Assembly (NCBI RefSeq): GCF_013466425.1
Contig: NZ_CP059165.1
Span: 1,550,001 to 1,614,000 of the forward strand
DNA: 64,000 nucleotides
DNA from: Mycobacterium vicinigordonae
GTDB lineage: Bacteria > Actinomycetota > Actinomycetes > Mycobacteriales > Mycobacteriaceae
Direction: 5' to 3'
Part shown: one piece after another, positions 44,777 through 56,602 of the stretch
Layout: every line of letters starts with the position of its first letter
Numbering within the stretch: the first letter of the stretch is position 1
The notes under the pieces: model-generated
Database searches by the model: none
What the model saw: only the letters and a program-made list of their open reading frames with translations
What the model was told of the DNA's origin: nothing
Made by a program: the position numbers and the translations under genes

Positions 44777-46354
44777 TCAGTGCAGGAGCGTGGCCGCCTG
44801 CTCGGCCAGGTCGAGCACCGGCTGTGGAAAGATGCCCAGCACCACAGTTACCAACGCGCACAACGCAATTGCGATCTTGCTCAACACTCCAGGCTCGACC
44901 ACCTGCGGCGTGTCGTCGGTTGGTTCGGTAAAGAACATGGAGACGATCACCCGCACGTAGAAGTAGGCGGCGATCGCGCTGGAGATCACGCCGATGATCA
45001 CCAGTGGCACCGCGCCACCTTGGGCCGCGGCGCGGAACACCGCGAACTTACTGATGAATCCGCTTGTCAGCGGGATACCCGCGAACGCGAGCAGGAACAT
45101 CGAAAGCATCACGCCCACAATGGGAGAACGCTGCCCGAGCCCGGCCCAGTGCGCCAGTTCGGCGTCTTCGACACCGTCGGATCCGCGGATCAGACCGACT
45201 ATCGCGAACGCGCCAACCGTGCTGAAACTGTAAGCCACCAAATAGAACAACGTCCCGGACAAGCCGGCGGAGCTGTCGGCGATCACGCCGGTGAGAATGA
45301 ATCCGACGTGTGCCACCGACGAGTACGCCAGCATGCGCTTGACGTCGACCTGGTTCACTGCGGTGATGGTTCCCACCACCATGGTCAGGATCGAGATGCC
45401 CCACAGCACTGGGCGCCAATCGTGATGAAGCGGCGGTAGTGCCACGTACACCACGCGCAGCAGCGCGCCGAAGGCCGCCACCTTAGTGGCGGCTGCCATG
45501 AACCCCGTGATCGGGGTGGGTGCTCCCTGGTATACATCGGGAATCCAGGAGTGGAATGGCACCGCACCCACCTTGAACAGCAGCCCGACCGACAACAGCG
45601 CGACCCCGACCAGCGCCATGGACTCATCGCTTTGGGCCGCAAGCGAATCGCGGATCCCGGTTAGGGTGAGCGTGCCGGTCGCCCCGTACAGCAGAGCGAC
45701 GCCGTAGAGGAAGAATGCCGACGAGAACGCGCCCAGCAGGAAGTACTTCAGCGCCGATTCCTGCGACATCAGGCGGCGGTGCCGGGCTAGACCACACATC
45801 AGGTACAGCGGCAGCGAAAGAACTTCCAGCGCAACGAACATGGTCAACAGGTCATTGGACGCCGGGAACACCATCATCCCGCCGACCGACAGCAGCAGCA
45901 GCGGGAACAGTTCGGTCTGGGCGGCGCCGGCGCGCTGCGCCTCTTGTTCGGCCTCGCTGTCGGGCACCGAAGACGCTTGCGGTGTGAAGGAATCCAAACC
46001 CGCGAATACCTTGGCCGAAACTGAGTTTTTGACCACCACCTTGCTGCGTTCGGCCACGAAGATGGTCGCTAGCACAGCGACCAACAGCACCGTGCCCTGC
46101 AGGAACAGCGCCGGCCGATCCACGGCCATCGCACCCATGACGGTGCGCCTGCCCGCGGCCGGCACCGTGCGGGCCACCACGACCACCGCCGCAAACGCCG
46201 CGATCAATCCGCTAAGAGTCAAAAAGACCTGGACGCCATAGCGAAGCCGGCGCGGCAGGAACGCCTCGGCGAGCACCCCGACCACGGCCATACCGAAAAC
46301 GATGAATAACGGGGACAGCAGGAAGTACTCAATACTGGGGGAGGGCAGGATCAT
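44777..46354 (-). CDS. nuoN: NADH-quinone oxidoreductase subunit N
   Basis: 525 residues, about fourteen membrane helices, one of three antiporter-like proton-pumping subunits of complex I. Typical features are KYFLLGAFSSAFFLYGVALL, the Lys-bearing VGLLFKVGAVPFHSWIPDVY and PTPITGFMAAATKVAAFGAL. Its start overlaps the nuoM stop by four bases. It is the last gene of the operon and converges with the PPE-MPTR gene. Confidence 0.95.
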   Translation of the reverse strand: MILPSPSIEYFLLSPLFIVFGMAVVGVLAEAFLPRRLRYGVQVFLTLSGLIAAFAAVVVVARTVPAAGRRTVMGAMAVDRPALFLQGTVLLVAVLATIFVAERSKVVVKNSVSAKVFAGLDSFTPQASSVPDSEAEQEAQRAGAAQTELFPLLLLSVGGMMVFPASNDLLTMFVALEVLSLPLYLMCGLARHRRLMSQESALKYFLLGAFSSAFFLYGVALLYGATGTLTLTGIRDSLAAQSDESMALVGVALLSVGLLFKVGAVPFHSWIPDVYQGAPTPITGFMAAATKVAAFGALLRVVYVALPPLHHDWRPVLWGISILTMVVGTITAVNQVDVKRMLAYSSVAHVGFILTGVIADSSAGLSGTLFYLVAYSFSTVGAFAIVGLIRGSDGVEDAELAHWAGLGQRSPIVGVMLSMFLLAFAGIPLTSGFISKFAVFRAAAQGGAVPLVIIGVISSAIAAYFYVRVIVSMFFTEPTDDTPQVVEPGVLSKIAIALCALVTVVLGIFPQPVLDLAEQAATLLH

Positions 46355-47991
46355 CGGTGCGGTCCTTCGGCTTGGCCGGGGTTCCTCCCAGAAACCGGCA
46401 TCGGAACGGCGGGCGCGGGATCGTGCTGGCCGATGGTTTGCATGGTGTGGTCAACCGCCGGGTTGATGACGTCCAGGATCGGCTTTGGGTAGACCCCTAG
46501 CACCAGCAACAGCGCGATGAGCGGTGCGACGACCGCCATTTCGCGGCCGACCAAATCACGGATCTTCTCGTTGCCGGTGGCCACCGGTCCCGTCATGACG
46601 CGCTGGTAGAGCCAGAGCATGTAGATCGCCGCCAGCACCAGTGCCGTGACCCCGAACGCCGCAGCCAGCCAGTAACGGTTGAAAGTCCCTAGCAGCACCA
46701 GGAATTCGCTGACGAATGGCGCCAGCCCGGGCAGCGACAGGGTTGCCATACAGGAGACCAAGAAGGTGCCTGCCAAAATCGGGGCCACCTTTTGTACCCC
46801 CCCGTAGTCGGAGATGGACCTGCTGCCGCGCCGGGACACCAGGAAGCCGGCGATCAAGAACACGGCCGCTGTCGAGAGGCCATGGTTGAGCATGTACAGC
46901 GTCGATCCGCTCTGGCCCTGCGTGGTCATCACGAAGATGCCGGCGATGATGAACCCGAAGTGCGAGATCGAGGTATAGGCGATCAGGCGCATCATGTCGG
47001 TCTGGCCGATCGCCACGATCGCGCCGTAGATTACGCCGACAATGGCCAGCGTAACGATCACCGGCCGGAAATACGTTGAGGCATCAGGGAACAGCTGCAG
47101 GCAGTAGCGCAGCATGCCGAATGTGCCGACCTTGTCCATCACCGCGGTGATCAGCACCGCGGTCGCCGGGGTGGACTCGACCGCCGCGTCGGGCAGCCAG
47201 CGGTGCAGCGGCCATAGTGGCGCCTTGACCGCGAACGCGAACATGAAGCCCAGGAAGATGGCCTTGAACACCGCGGGATCCACATCGCTGTAGCGGCCCC
47301 ATTGCACTCCGGTCACAATCTCGCGGAAATCGAAGGTGCCGCCGCCGTGCTGCGCGGTCACGACGTAAAGCCCGATCACCGCCGCCAGCATGATCAACCC
47401 GCCGAACAGGTTGTACAGCAAGAACTTCACCGCGGCGCGCGAGCGCCCGGCGCCCTGACCGAACCCGCCGATCAGGAAGTACATCGGGATCAGCATCGCC
47501 TCGAAGAACACGTAGAACAGCAGCACGTCGAGGGCTACCACCGAGATCAATACCATCGACTCGATGGCCAGCGTCAGCGCGATGTAGGCGTGTACCCCGC
47601 GTGGGTTTCGATCGCCGCTTCGTGACGATTGCAGGTCGGGCGAAGCAGGGCGCAGCAGGCCGTTACCATCCGGATCGTTCCAGCCCGCCACCAGCAGCAG
47701 CGGGATCAACACCGTGGTGAGCACCACCAGCACGAGCGCAATGCCATCCACGCCCAACGTATAGCCGGCACCGAAAGCCGGTATCCACTGGTGTGATTCG
47801 ACGAATTGGTAGTTGCTGCCGCCCGGTTTGAAACCGACACCGACGACCAGCGACACTGCCAGGGTCAGCACACTGACCACCAGTCCGGTCCACTTGGCGA
47901 GTTGGCGCAGCGCCGGCGGTAGCAGGATGATCAGCACCGACCCGGCCAGTGGCAGCAGCCACAGTACCGTCAGCCAGGGGACCTGAGTCAT
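46351..47991 (-). CDS. nuoM: NADH-quinone oxidoreductase subunit M
   Basis: 546 residues and about fourteen helices. Antiporter-like hallmarks are FFEAMLIPMYFLIGGFGQG, AFAVKAPLWPLHRWLPDA and a TPATAVLITAVMDKVGTFGM segment with the conserved pumping lysines. The C-terminal tail is Pro-rich (HDPAPAVPMPVSGRNPGQAE). It is a proton-translocating subunit in the membrane arm. nuoM starts 52 bp after the nuoL stop, one of the larger gaps within the operon. Confidence 0.95.
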   Translation of the reverse strand: MTQVPWLTVLWLLPLAGSVLIILLPPALRQLAKWTGLVVSVLTLAVSLVVGVGFKPGGSNYQFVESHQWIPAFGAGYTLGVDGIALVLVVLTTVLIPLLLVAGWNDPDGNGLLRPASPDLQSSRSGDRNPRGVHAYIALTLAIESMVLISVVALDVLLFYVFFEAMLIPMYFLIGGFGQGAGRSRAAVKFLLYNLFGGLIMLAAVIGLYVVTAQHGGGTFDFREIVTGVQWGRYSDVDPAVFKAIFLGFMFAFAVKAPLWPLHRWLPDAAVESTPATAVLITAVMDKVGTFGMLRYCLQLFPDASTYFRPVIVTLAIVGVIYGAIVAIGQTDMMRLIAYTSISHFGFIIAGIFVMTTQGQSGSTLYMLNHGLSTAAVFLIAGFLVSRRGSRSISDYGGVQKVAPILAGTFLVSCMATLSLPGLAPFVSEFLVLLGTFNRYWLAAAFGVTALVLAAIYMLWLYQRVMTGPVATGNEKIRDLVGREMAVVAPLIALLLVLGVYPKPILDVINPAVDHTMQTIGQHDPAPAVPMPVSGRNPGQAEGPHR

Positions 47992-48043
47992 GAGCGCCGC
48001 TCCTCTTGATCGCTTCGCCCTGCAAAGTCGCCGGCTCGCGTAG

Positions 48044-49933
48044 TCACCACAGGTTCACCGCCAACAGTGCGCCGGCCACCACGGCGGCACCCAGCAGCAT
48101 GGACAACGCGTAGTTGCGGGCGAAGCCGGTCTGCAAGTCGCGCAAGCGATTCGACGTGCGGCCCACCAGCGCAGCGAGACCGTTGACCGATCCGTCCACA
48201 CCGGCGTCGTCGACGGTGACCAGTGCGTGCGTCAATTGCGCACCGGGGCGCATGAAGACCTCCTCGTTGAAGGCGTCGCCGTACGCGTCGGCGCGGGCGG
48301 CCGTCGTCAGTACCGAGACCCGGGCCGGGGCCACGCGCGGGATCTCCGCCTTGCCGCCGTACATCCGGTAAGCGACCATGACGCCGACGAGAACGACCGC
48401 CAACGCCGCGGCACTGACCGCCGCGGCCGGAATGCCGTGCGCCGCTTCCTCGTGCACGCCGACGACGGGTTCCAGCCAGTGCTTCAGCGAGTCGCCGAAG
48501 GTGAATAGGAAGCCGGAGAACACCGAGCCGAACGCCAGCAGGATCATCGGCATCGTCATCAGGGCGGGTGATTCGTGGGGATGCGTCCCCGGCGTCCAGC
48601 GCTTCTTTCCGAAGAACGTCATCAGCATCACCCGGGTCATGTAGAAGGCGGTGATGCCGGCGCCCAGCAACGCCGCCCCACCGAGCACATAGCCACGGGT
48701 ACCGCCCGCGCCCAGGGCTGCCTCGATGATCGCGTCCTTGGAGAAGAATCCGGCGAACGGCCACACCCCGATGATCGCCAGATACCCGAGGCCGAAGGTG
48801 ACGAAGGTGATCGGGAGCGCCTTGCGCAGCGCGCCGTACCTGCGCATGTCCTGTTCCTCGTGCATCGCGTGGATGATGGACCCGGAACCCAGGAACAGCC
48901 CGGCCTTGAAGAAGCCGTGGGTGAGCAAATGCATGATCGCGAAGGGGTACCCGGCCGGGCCCAGACCCGCGGCCAGCACCATGTAGCCGATCTGGCTCAT
49001 CGTGGAGGCGGCCAGGGCGCGCTTGATGTCGTCCTTGGCGCAGCCGATGAAGGCCCCCAGCATGAGGGTCACCGCACCGACGATGACGACGGCCAGTTGC
49101 GCGCCGGGAGCCAGGTTGAACACGGGGTTGGATCGCACGATCAGGTAGACACCCGCGGTCACCATGGTGGCGGCGTGGATCAGCGCGGACACCGGCGTGG
49201 GGCCCTCCATGGCGTCACCCAACCAGGCCTGCAGTGGCACCTGTGCGGACTTAGCGCACGCGCCCATCAGCAGCAGCAACCCCATCGCGTTCAACACGCC
49301 CTGACTGGCGGCAGGCGCCCCCGCGAACACGCCGCTGTACGACACCGTGCCGAAGGTGCTGAACATCAGGAACATCGCTAAGGCCAGCCCGGCGTCGCCG
49401 ACTCGGTTCATCACGAACGCCTTCTTGGCCGCCGTGGCGGCTGACGGCTTGTGGTACCAGAATCCGATCAGCAGGTAGGAAGCTAGGCCCACGCCTTCCC
49501 AGCCGACGTAGAGCAGCACATAGTTGTCGGCGACCACCAGCAGCAGCATCGAGGCGAGGAACAAATTCAGGTAGCCGAAAAAGCGGCGGCGGTCCGGGTC
49601 CTTGGCCATGTAGGCGATGGAATAGATGTGGATCAGCGAGCCGACGCCGGAGATCAGCAGCACGAAACACATTGACAGCTGGTCGATCTGCAGCCCGAAG
49701 TCGACCTGCAGGCCGCCGACGGGTATCCAGGAGAACACCGTCTGTGAGATGGTGCGCTCGCCGTCACCGCGGCCGATCATCTCCGCGAGCAGCGTCGCGC
49801 CCACCCCGAACGCGGACAGTGCGGCCAGCGTCCCCAACCAGTGGCCCCACGCGTCGGTGCGCCGACCGCCGAACAGCAGGATCGCGGCGCCTGCCAGGGG
49901 TAGTGCCACCAGCAGCCAGGTGTAGTGAATCAT
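48044..49933 (-). CDS. nuoL: NADH-quinone oxidoreductase subunit L
   Basis: 629 residues from the ATG at 49933 ([16 protein letters not shown]), close to the usual length. It is the distal antiporter-like subunit with a long lateral helix at the C-terminus. Diagnostic stretches are [40 protein letters not shown] and [20 protein letters not shown]. It follows nuoK by ten bases and is translated from its own site. Confidence 0.95.
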   Translation of the reverse strand: MIHYTWLLVALPLAGAAILLFGGRRTDAWGHWLGTLAALSAFGVGATLLAEMIGRGDGERTISQTVFSWIPVGGLQVDFGLQIDQLSMCFVLLISGVGSLIHIYSIAYMAKDPDRRRFFGYLNLFLASMLLLVVADNYVLLYVGWEGVGLASYLLIGFWYHKPSAATAAKKAFVMNRVGDAGLALAMFLMFSTFGTVSYSGVFAGAPAASQGVLNAMGLLLLMGACAKSAQVPLQAWLGDAMEGPTPVSALIHAATMVTAGVYLIVRSNPVFNLAPGAQLAVVIVGAVTLMLGAFIGCAKDDIKRALAASTMSQIGYMVLAAGLGPAGYPFAIMHLLTHGFFKAGLFLGSGSIIHAMHEEQDMRRYGALRKALPITFVTFGLGYLAIIGVWPFAGFFSKDAIIEAALGAGGTRGYVLGGAALLGAGITAFYMTRVMLMTFFGKKRWTPGTHPHESPALMTMPMILLAFGSVFSGFLFTFGDSLKHWLEPVVGVHEEAAHGIPAAAVSAAALAVVLVGVMVAYRMYGGKAEIPRVAPARVSVLTTAARADAYGDAFNEEVFMRPGAQLTHALVTVDDAGVDGSVNGLAALVGRTSNRLRDLQTGFARNYALSMLLGAAVVAGALLAVNLW

Positions 49934-49943
49934 CGTGGCGTGT

Positions 49944-50243
49944 CTAGCCTTTGAGTAGATTCGCGTCGTCGACCGACGCCGATTTGCGGGCACGGAAAAT
50001 CGTCATGATGATGGCCAGGCCGATCACGACCTCGCAGGCGGCGACGACCATGGTGAAGAACGCGATCATCTGGCCGTCGAGTTTGCCGTGCAGGCGCGCG
50101 AACGTGACGAACGCCAGGTTGACGGCGTTGAGCATCAGCTCCACACACATGAACATGACGATCGCGTTGCGCCGCAGCAGCACGCCGGCGGCTCCGATGG
50201 TGAACAGCAGAGCCGACAGATAAAGGTAGTTGGCCGGATTCAT
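49944..50243 (-). CDS. nuoK: NADH-quinone oxidoreductase subunit K
   Basis: 99 residues, three membrane helices. The conserved glutamates of the proton path are visible in [16 protein letters not shown] and [20 protein letters not shown]. Its ATG overlaps the nuoJ stop by four bases. It lies at the junction of the membrane arm and the peripheral arm. Confidence 0.94.
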   Translation of the reverse strand: MNPANYLYLSALLFTIGAAGVLLRRNAIVMFMCVELMLNAVNLAFVTFARLHGKLDGQMIAFFTMVVAACEVVIGLAIIMTIFRARKSASVDDANLLKG

Positions 50244-51040
50244 GACGCACCGCCTTTGGGACCGCCGGACAGGGCTTCGGGGGAGGGGGTCTCGAGGCCG
50301 TCGGCGCCGCGGGTGCGCAGGATCTTGGAGACCGACAGCTGCGAGTAGGACCCGTCCGGCAGCAGTGCAGCCACGTCGACTGCGTTGTGCCGGGCGTAGA
50401 CGCCCGGAGCCGGCAGCGGGGTGGGGTGCCCGCCGGGACGGAAGCGCTCCTCGGCGAGTTCGCGCTGGGTCTTGCGGCGCTCAAAACGTTCTCGGTGCGC
50501 CAGGATCATCGCCCCGACGGCCGCGGTGATCAGCAACGCGCTGGTCAATTCGAAGGCCCACAGGTATCGGGAGAAGATCAGCGCCGCAAGGCCTTCGACG
50601 TTGCCGTTGGCGTTCGCGGCGGCCAGGCCGGAGAAGCCGCCGGTCGCGGTATTGCCGATGCCGGCGACTAGCAGGACGCCGAACCCGATCCCGACCACAA
50701 CGCCGGCGACCCGCTGACCGCGCAGCGTCTCTTTCAGGGATTCGGCGGAGTCGACGCCGATCAGCATCAACACGAACAGGAACAGCATCATCACCGCGCC
50801 GGTGTAGACGACGACTTGGACGACACCGAGGAACAGCGCGTCCTGGGCCATGTAAAACACCGCCAGGATCAGCATCGTCATCGCGAGGAACATCGCTGAG
50901 TAGACGGCGTTGACCGCCAGTACCACCCCGAGCGCGCCGATCAGCGCTACGGTGCCCAGCACCCAGAACATCACCGCTTCACCGGTGGAGGTGCGGACCA
51001 GCGCGTCGGCCGCGAGGTTGGAAGCCAGGGTGGCGATCAC
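50240..51040 (-). CDS. nuoJ: NADH-quinone oxidoreductase subunit J
   Basis: 266 residues from GTG at 51040, overlapping the nuoI stop as GTGA. Five membrane helices fill about 25-195, including the flexible third helix [20 protein letters not shown]. The hydrophilic C-terminal tail (about 200-266, Pro- and Arg-rich) is an actinobacterial extension relative to short NuoJ proteins. Confidence 0.93.
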   Translation of the reverse strand: MIATLASNLAADALVRTSTGEAVMFWVLGTVALIGALGVVLAVNAVYSAMFLAMTMLILAVFYMAQDALFLGVVQVVVYTGAVMMLFLFVLMLIGVDSAESLKETLRGQRVAGVVVGIGFGVLLVAGIGNTATGGFSGLAAANANGNVEGLAALIFSRYLWAFELTSALLITAAVGAMILAHRERFERRKTQRELAEERFRPGGHPTPLPAPGVYARHNAVDVAALLPDGSYSQLSVSKILRTRGADGLETPSPEALSGGPKGGAS

Positions 51041-51585
51041 TTGGCGTCCTGGCTTTCGCGCAAACCGTGGGCAGTTACATTGCCCAGGTAGTAGTCCTTG
51101 TCGGTGGCGCCTTCGGCCCGCGGATGCGGAGGCGCGAGCATGTCTTGCAGCAGCGGCGCCAGCAGGCGGTCCTTCTCGTAAATCAGATCGGCGCGGTTGT
51201 CGTCGGCCAGCTCGTAGTCGTTGGTCATGGTCAGCGCGCGGGTTGGGCACGCCTCGATGCACAGGCCGCAACCGATGCAGCGCAGGTAGTTGATCTGATA
51301 GACCCGGCCGTAGCGTTCGCCCGGGGAATACCGGGCTTCCTCGGTGTTGTCGGCACCCTCGACATAGATCGCGTCGGCCGGACACGACCAGGCGCACAAC
51401 TCGCAGCCGATGCACTTTTCCAGGCCGTCGGGATACCGGTTGAGCTGATGGCGTCCGTGGTAGCGCGGCGCCACCGGGCCCGGCTTCTCCGGATACTCCT
51501 CGGTGACGGTCTTCTTAAACATCGAGCTGAACGTCACGCCGAATCCGGCCAGGGCGTCCAACGGACGCCGGAGGGGGTTAGCCAC
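51037..51585 (-). CDS. nuoI: NADH-quinone oxidoreductase subunit I (two 4Fe-4S clusters)
   Basis: 182 residues from GTG at 51585, six or so bases after AAGGAGAAGG, giving [20 protein letters not shown]. Both ferredoxin motifs are intact: [18 protein letters not shown] and [18 protein letters not shown], which hold clusters N6a and N6b carrying electrons towards quinone. It overlaps the nuoH stop by eight bases. Confidence 0.94.
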   Translation of the reverse strand: MANPLRRPLDALAGFGVTFSSMFKKTVTEEYPEKPGPVAPRYHGRHQLNRYPDGLEKCIGCELCAWSCPADAIYVEGADNTEEARYSPGERYGRVYQINYLRCIGCGLCIEACPTRALTMTNDYELADDNRADLIYEKDRLLAPLLQDMLAPPHPRAEGATDKDYYLGNVTAHGLRESQDAK

Positions 51586-52858
51586 GTGCCTTCTCCTTGC
51601 TCGCATCGCTCGCACCAATTGGCTGCTCGAGTTTCTTGAGCGGCAGCGGCGGCACCGGGAACACCGGCTCGGTGCTGCCGCGCTCCTCGAGTTCCTTGCG
51701 GCGCTGACGGGCGCGCGCTTTCGGGCTGGGCGCGCTGAACGGTTTGCGCAGCGTCGCCAATAGCAGCGCGCCGACGACGAGGCTGCAGATCACCAGCACC
51801 ACCGTCCAATGCTGGTAGCCCTGGTTGCGCAGGGTGCGGACGACGGCCGCGATCATGATCCACACCAGCGAGACCGGGATCAGCAGCTTCCAACCCAACG
51901 ACATGAACTGGTCGTAGCGGAACCGGGGCAGGCTGGCGCGCAGCCAGAAATAGATGAACAGGAAGGTCCACATCTTGGCGGTGAACCAGAGCACCGGCCA
52001 CCAGCCCGAGTTGGCCCCTTCCCACATGTTCAGCGGCCACGGGGCATGCCAGCCGCCGAAGAACATGACCGTGGCCAGCGACGACACGGTCATCATGTTG
52101 ACGTACTCGGCGAGCATGAAGATCGCGAACTTCAGCGACGAGTACTCGGTGTGGAAACCGGCGACCAATTCGCCTTCGGCCTCCGGCAGGTCGAAGGGCG
52201 CCCGGTTGGTTTCGCCCACCATTGAGATGAGGTAGATGATGAACGACGGGAGCAGCAGGAAGACGTACCAAACCCGGTCCTGGCTGGCCACGATCTGCGA
52301 CGTCGACATCGAACCCGCGTAGAGGAACACCGCGGCGAACGACAGTCCCATCGCGACCTCGTAGGAGATGACCTGGGCGGTCGAGCGGACCCCGCCCAGC
52401 AGCGGGTAGGTGGATCCGGATGCCCAGCCGCCCAGCACAATGCCGTACACGCCGATCGCCGAGAGCCCCAGGATGAATAGCACCGCGACGGGAAGGTCGG
52501 TCAGCTGTAGCGGTGTCCAGTGCCCGAACACCGACACCTCGGGGCCGAACGGGATGAACGCGAATGCGGTGAACGCCGGGATTGCCGAGATGGCCGGTGC
52601 CGCGAAGTAGACGAACCAGTCGACGCCCCCGGGTGTGATGCTCTCCTTGAGCGCCAGCTTGATCCCGTCGGCCAGGCTCTGCAGCGTGCCCCACGGTCCC
52701 ACCCGGTTTGGTCCGGGCCGCAGCTGCATCCAGCCGAGGATCTTGCGCTCGAGCAGGATCGCCACCAGCACGTTGAGCATCAGGAACACGAAGATGGCCA
52801 GGGTCTTGCCCACCACCAGCCACCACGGGTCATGCCCGAAGGCTGTCAAGCCGTTCAT
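51578..52858 (-). CDS. nuoH: NADH-quinone oxidoreductase subunit H
   Basis: 426 residues with eight or nine helices. NuoH signatures are [36 protein letters not shown], the quinone-site loop with [20 protein letters not shown] and ISYEVAMG, and [20 protein letters not shown]. It links the peripheral arm to the membrane arm and lines the quinone chamber. The charged C-terminal tail (about 380-426) is longer than in many bacteria. The ATG overlaps the nuoG stop. Confidence 0.95.
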   Translation of the reverse strand: MNGLTAFGHDPWWLVVGKTLAIFVFLMLNVLVAILLERKILGWMQLRPGPNRVGPWGTLQSLADGIKLALKESITPGGVDWFVYFAAPAISAIPAFTAFAFIPFGPEVSVFGHWTPLQLTDLPVAVLFILGLSAIGVYGIVLGGWASGSTYPLLGGVRSTAQVISYEVAMGLSFAAVFLYAGSMSTSQIVASQDRVWYVFLLLPSFIIYLISMVGETNRAPFDLPEAEGELVAGFHTEYSSLKFAIFMLAEYVNMMTVSSLATVMFFGGWHAPWPLNMWEGANSGWWPVLWFTAKMWTFLFIYFWLRASLPRFRYDQFMSLGWKLLIPVSLVWIMIAAVVRTLRNQGYQHWTVVLVICSLVVGALLLATLRKPFSAPSPKARARQRRKELEERGSTEPVFPVPPLPLKKLEQPIGASDASKEKARG

Positions 52859-55278
52859 TTTTTCTCAGCCCCGATCTTCACCACGCTGCCTATGGTCACG
52901 CCCAATTGCCGGTGCACCGCCGAGCCGGGCGAGTTCAGCGGCAGCCACGCCACCCGGTCAGGCATGTCGGTGATGTTGAGCGGCAAGGTGATTGAGCCGC
53001 GCTCGGTGCTGACAGTGACGGGTTCACCGTCGGCGGCGCCGATCTCGGCCGCGGTGTCCGGCGACAGTCGCACCTCGGGTTTGCGGGCGGTTCCGGCCAG
53101 ATGTGGTTCACCGTCCTGACCGCGACCCGCGTCCAGCAGCAACCGCCAGCCGGTCAGTACCGCCTCGCCGGTCCCGGGCTGCGCGGTTGGTCCGGCCTCG
53201 ACCGAGGGCCCCGCCGCGCGCTCGCCGTCCCAGGTGCCCAGCGCCGCCAGTTCTTCGCGGGCCGACTCGACCGAGGCGCAGCCGAGGTAGATGCCCATTT
53301 CGTCGGCCAGCGTGTCGAGCACCCGGTGATCGGATTGGCCGGCTTGCAGCGTGGTGCCCCGGAACACCGGCTCGAAGCCGCGGTAGCGGCCTTCCCAGTT
53401 GACGAATGCGCCTGGCTTCTGGGTGGTCGGTGCGACCGGGAACACCACGTCGGCGCGCTCGGTTACCTCGCTGTGGCGCAGCTCTAGGCTCACCACGAAC
53501 GGTGCCGCGTCGAGTGCGTCGAGCACCGCGTCCGGATCGGCGAAGTCGCCGGGCTCGATGCCGCCCACCAGCAGCGCGCCCAGCGTGCCGTCGGAAGCGG
53601 CGGCCAGAATGGCGTCGGCGTCGCGTCCTGGCGCGGAAGGCAATTCGTCGACGTGCCAGGCGGCAAGAATCTGCGCGCGGGCGGCGTCGTCGGCGACGGG
53701 ACGACCGCCGGGCAGCAGGCCAGGCAGCGCACCGGCTTCCAGCGCGCCCCGCTCACCGGCGCGCCGGGGCACCCAGGCCAACCGGGCTCCGGTCGCGTCG
53801 GCCAGCCGTGCCGCGGCCGACAAGCCGCCGGCCACGGTGGCCAGCCGTTCCCCGACCATGATGACCGCGCCCGGCTTGCGCAGCAGCTCACCCACCTCGC
53901 CGTCGGTCAGGCCGTCCAACGTGGCGGGCTCGGCGCCGGGGGCCGTGCGCAGCAACCGACCGGACATCTTGGCCAGGGCGCGGGTGGCGAAGGGCGCGAC
54001 ACCATAGACCGGAACGCCGTTCTTGCGGGCGGCCTTTCGCAACCGCAGGAACACCGACGGCGACTCTTCTTCCGGCTCGAAACCGACCAGCAGCACCACT
54101 GGCGCCGTTTCCAGGTCGGAGAAGCTGACGGTAACCGGCCGCCCCGCGATACGAGCCGCCAGGAAATCGGCTTCTTCGGCTGAGAACGGCCGGGCGCGGA
54201 AGTCGATATCGTTGGTGCCCAAGACGATTCGCGCGAACTTTGCGTAGGCGTAGGCGTCTTCCCAGGTTACTCGGCCACCGACCAGCACCCCGGCGTTGCC
54301 GCGGGCGGCGTCGAGTCCCTGCACCGCGGCCACGATCGCGTGCGACCACGACGCGGGTTGCAGCGTTCCGTCAGCATCGCGGATCAGTGGAGTGGTGATG
54401 ACGTCGGGCTGGGTCGCGTAGGTGAACGCCCAGCGCCCCTTGTCGCAGATCCACTCCTCGTTGACTTCCGGATCGTCGCCGGCCAGCCGGCGCATCACCT
54501 TGCCGCGGCGGTGGTCGGTGCGCTCGGCGCAGCCACCGGCGCAGTGCTCGCACACGCTCGGGCTGGACACCAGGTCGAACGGGCGGGCCCGGAACCGGTA
54601 GGACATCCCGGTCAGCGCGCCCACCGGGCAGATCTGGACGGTGTTGCCGGAGAAGTAGGAGTCGAATGGCTCATTGGCGTAGATGCCGACCTGCTGCAGC
54701 GCGCCGCGCTCTTGCATGTCGATAAACGGGTCGCCGGCGATCTGGTCGGAGAACCGGGTGCAACGGGCGCACAGGATGCAGCGTTCGCGGTCCAGCAGTA
54801 CCTGCGAGGAGATGTTGATCGGTTTGGCGAAGGTGCGCTTGGTGTCGGTGAAGCGAGATTCCGCGCGGCCGTTGGACATTGCCTGGTTCTGCAGCGGGCA
54901 TTCGCCGCCCTTGTCGCACATCGGGCAGTCCAGCGGGTGGTTGATCAGCAGCAGTTCCATCACACCGTGCTGGGCCTTGTCGGCGGCCGGCGAGGTGAGC
55001 TGGGTGCGCACCACCATGTCGTCGGTGCACACGGTGGTGCATGACGCCAGTGGCTTGCGCTGGCCCTCCACCTCAACCAAGCACTGCCGGCAGGCGCCGA
55101 CCGGGTCGAGCAGCGGGTGGTCGCAGAACCGCGGGATCTGAATACCCATCAGCTCGGCCGCCCGGATCACCAAAGTTCCCTTGGGAACACTGATTTCGAC
55201 GCCATCGATGGTCAGCGACACCATGTCCGGCGGGGTTGCCTCATCGGTCTTGTTGGCCGCGTCAGAAGTCGTGGTCAT
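52855..55278 (-). CDS. nuoG: NADH-quinone oxidoreductase subunit G
   Basis: 807 residues from ATG at 55278 ([20 protein letters not shown]). Iron-sulphur ligands are in order: the 2Fe-2S set [15 protein letters not shown], the HxxxCxxCx5C-type [18 protein letters not shown] (N3), [11 protein letters not shown] with a later CPVG (N4), and [13 protein letters not shown] plus EWICDKGRW, the N7 site present only in some bacteria. The C-terminal half is the inactive molybdopterin-oxidoreductase-like domain, Ala-rich and variable. It begins seven bases after the nuoF stop. Confidence 0.95.
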   Translation of the reverse strand: MTTTSDAANKTDEATPPDMVSLTIDGVEISVPKGTLVIRAAELMGIQIPRFCDHPLLDPVGACRQCLVEVEGQRKPLASCTTVCTDDMVVRTQLTSPAADKAQHGVMELLLINHPLDCPMCDKGGECPLQNQAMSNGRAESRFTDTKRTFAKPINISSQVLLDRERCILCARCTRFSDQIAGDPFIDMQERGALQQVGIYANEPFDSYFSGNTVQICPVGALTGMSYRFRARPFDLVSSPSVCEHCAGGCAERTDHRRGKVMRRLAGDDPEVNEEWICDKGRWAFTYATQPDVITTPLIRDADGTLQPASWSHAIVAAVQGLDAARGNAGVLVGGRVTWEDAYAYAKFARIVLGTNDIDFRARPFSAEEADFLAARIAGRPVTVSFSDLETAPVVLLVGFEPEEESPSVFLRLRKAARKNGVPVYGVAPFATRALAKMSGRLLRTAPGAEPATLDGLTDGEVGELLRKPGAVIMVGERLATVAGGLSAAARLADATGARLAWVPRRAGERGALEAGALPGLLPGGRPVADDAARAQILAAWHVDELPSAPGRDADAILAAASDGTLGALLVGGIEPGDFADPDAVLDALDAAPFVVSLELRHSEVTERADVVFPVAPTTQKPGAFVNWEGRYRGFEPVFRGTTLQAGQSDHRVLDTLADEMGIYLGCASVESAREELAALGTWDGERAAGPSVEAGPTAQPGTGEAVLTGWRLLLDAGRGQDGEPHLAGTARKPEVRLSPDTAAEIGAADGEPVTVSTERGSITLPLNITDMPDRVAWLPLNSPGSAVHRQLGVTIGSVVKIGAEKK

Positions 55279-55285
55279 CGGCAGG

Positions 55286-56602
55286 TCAAGCCTTTCCGTC
55301 CGGCGAGAGCATGGAGTCCCGGGGGTCGAACGGGCATCCGCCTCTTTCGACGTGGGCGATGTATTCGTCACGGAAGAGTTTGATCGACGACATCACCGGG
55401 CTGGCGGCGCCATCGCCCAACGCGCAGAACGCTTTCCCGAGTATTGCGTCGGAGATGTCCAGGAGCTTGTCGATGTCGTCGCGGGTGCCCTGGCCGTTCT
55501 CCAGCCGCGCGTAGATCTTGTCCAGCCAGAAAGTGCCCTCCCGGCATGGCGTGCACTTACCGCAGGACTCGTGTTTGTAGAACTCGGTCCAGCGCCGCAC
55601 CGCCCGCACCACGCAGGTGGTTTCGTCGAAGATCTCCAAAGCTTTGGTGCCCAGCATCGAGCCTGCGGCACCCACACCCTCATAGTCCAGCGGCACGTCG
55701 AGGTGTTCGTCGGTTAGCAGCGGCGTGGACGAACCGCCCGGGGTCCAGAATTTGAGCCGGTGCCCGGCCCGAACGCCGCCAGCGTAGTCGAGCAGCTCGC
55801 GCAGGGTGATGCCCAGGGGCGCCTCGTACTGACCGGGCCGGGTGACATGTCCGGACAGCGAATACAGCGTGAAACCGGGTGACTTCTCGCTGCCCATGGA
55901 CCGGAACCAGTCGACGCCGTTGAGGACGATCGACGGGACGCTGGCGATGGTCTCGACGTTGTTGATCACGGTCGGGCAGCCATACAGGCCGGCGACGGCC
56001 GGGAAGGGAGGCCGCAGCCGCGGCTGGCCGCGGCGGCCTTCCAGCGAGTCCAGCAGCGCGGTCTCCTCACCGCAGATGTAGGCTCCGGCTCCAGCGTGCA
56101 CCACCAACTCCAGGTCGAACCCGGAACCACCGATGTCGCGGCCCAGATACCCCGCGGCGTACGCCTCGGCCACCGCGTTCTGCAAGCGGCGCAACACCGG
56201 AACCACCTCGCCGCGCACATAGATGAAAGCGTGGCTGGCCCGGATCGCGTAGGAGGCGATGATCACACCCTCGACGAGCACGTGCGGCGTGGCCAGCATC
56301 AGCGGAATGTCTTTGCAGGTGCCAGGTTCGGACTCGTCGGCGTTGACCACCAGGTAATGCGGCTTGGCGGCGGCGCCGGAGTCGCCCTGCGGGATGAACG
56401 ACCATTTGGTGCCGGTCGAGAAGCCCGCGCCGCCACGACCGCGCAGCCCGGACTCCTTGACGGTCGTGATCACCTCGTCGGGATCGGTGGCCAGGGCCTT
56501 CTTCATGGCCTGGTAGCCGCCATGACGTTCGTAGGTCTGCAGCGACCACGACTCGGGGTCGTCCCAGTACCGGCTGATGACCGGAGTCAAAGGTGTTGTC
56601 AT
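55286..56602 (-). CDS. nuoF: NADH-quinone oxidoreductase subunit F (NADH/FMN site)
   Basis: 438 residues. NADH- and FMN-binding glycine-rich loops are [16 protein letters not shown] and [20 protein letters not shown], and the N3 cluster ligands are in [15 protein letters not shown] with the later FCALGDG. It is the entry point for electrons from NADH. It overlaps nuoE by four bases, as most neighbours in this operon do. Confidence 0.96.
   Translation of the reverse strand: MTTPLTPVISRYWDDPESWSLQTYERHGGYQAMKKALATDPDEVITTVKESGLRGRGGAGFSTGTKWSFIPQGDSGAAAKPHYLVVNADESEPGTCKDIPLMLATPHVLVEGVIIASYAIRASHAFIYVRGEVVPVLRRLQNAVAEAYAAGYLGRDIGGSGFDLELVVHAGAGAYICGEETALLDSLEGRRGQPRLRPPFPAVAGLYGCPTVINNVETIASVPSIVLNGVDWFRSMGSEKSPGFTLYSLSGHVTRPGQYEAPLGITLRELLDYAGGVRAGHRLKFWTPGGSSTPLLTDEHLDVPLDYEGVGAAGSMLGTKALEIFDETTCVVRAVRRWTEFYKHESCGKCTPCREGTFWLDKIYARLENGQGTRDDIDKLLDISDAILGKAFCALGDGAASPVMSSIKLFRDEYIAHVERGGCPFDPRDSMLSPDGKA

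Noticed and set aside
42207..44861. Several long minus-strand ORFs across the PPE-MPTR gene
   Set aside because: They are reverse readings of the GGC/AAC-rich repeats, giving Val/Ala- or Pro/Leu-rich repeats with no independent support.
48575..49381. 268-residue plus-strand ORF over nuoL
   Set aside because: It is antisense to conserved NuoL sequence and is His/Gln/Arg-rich without motifs.
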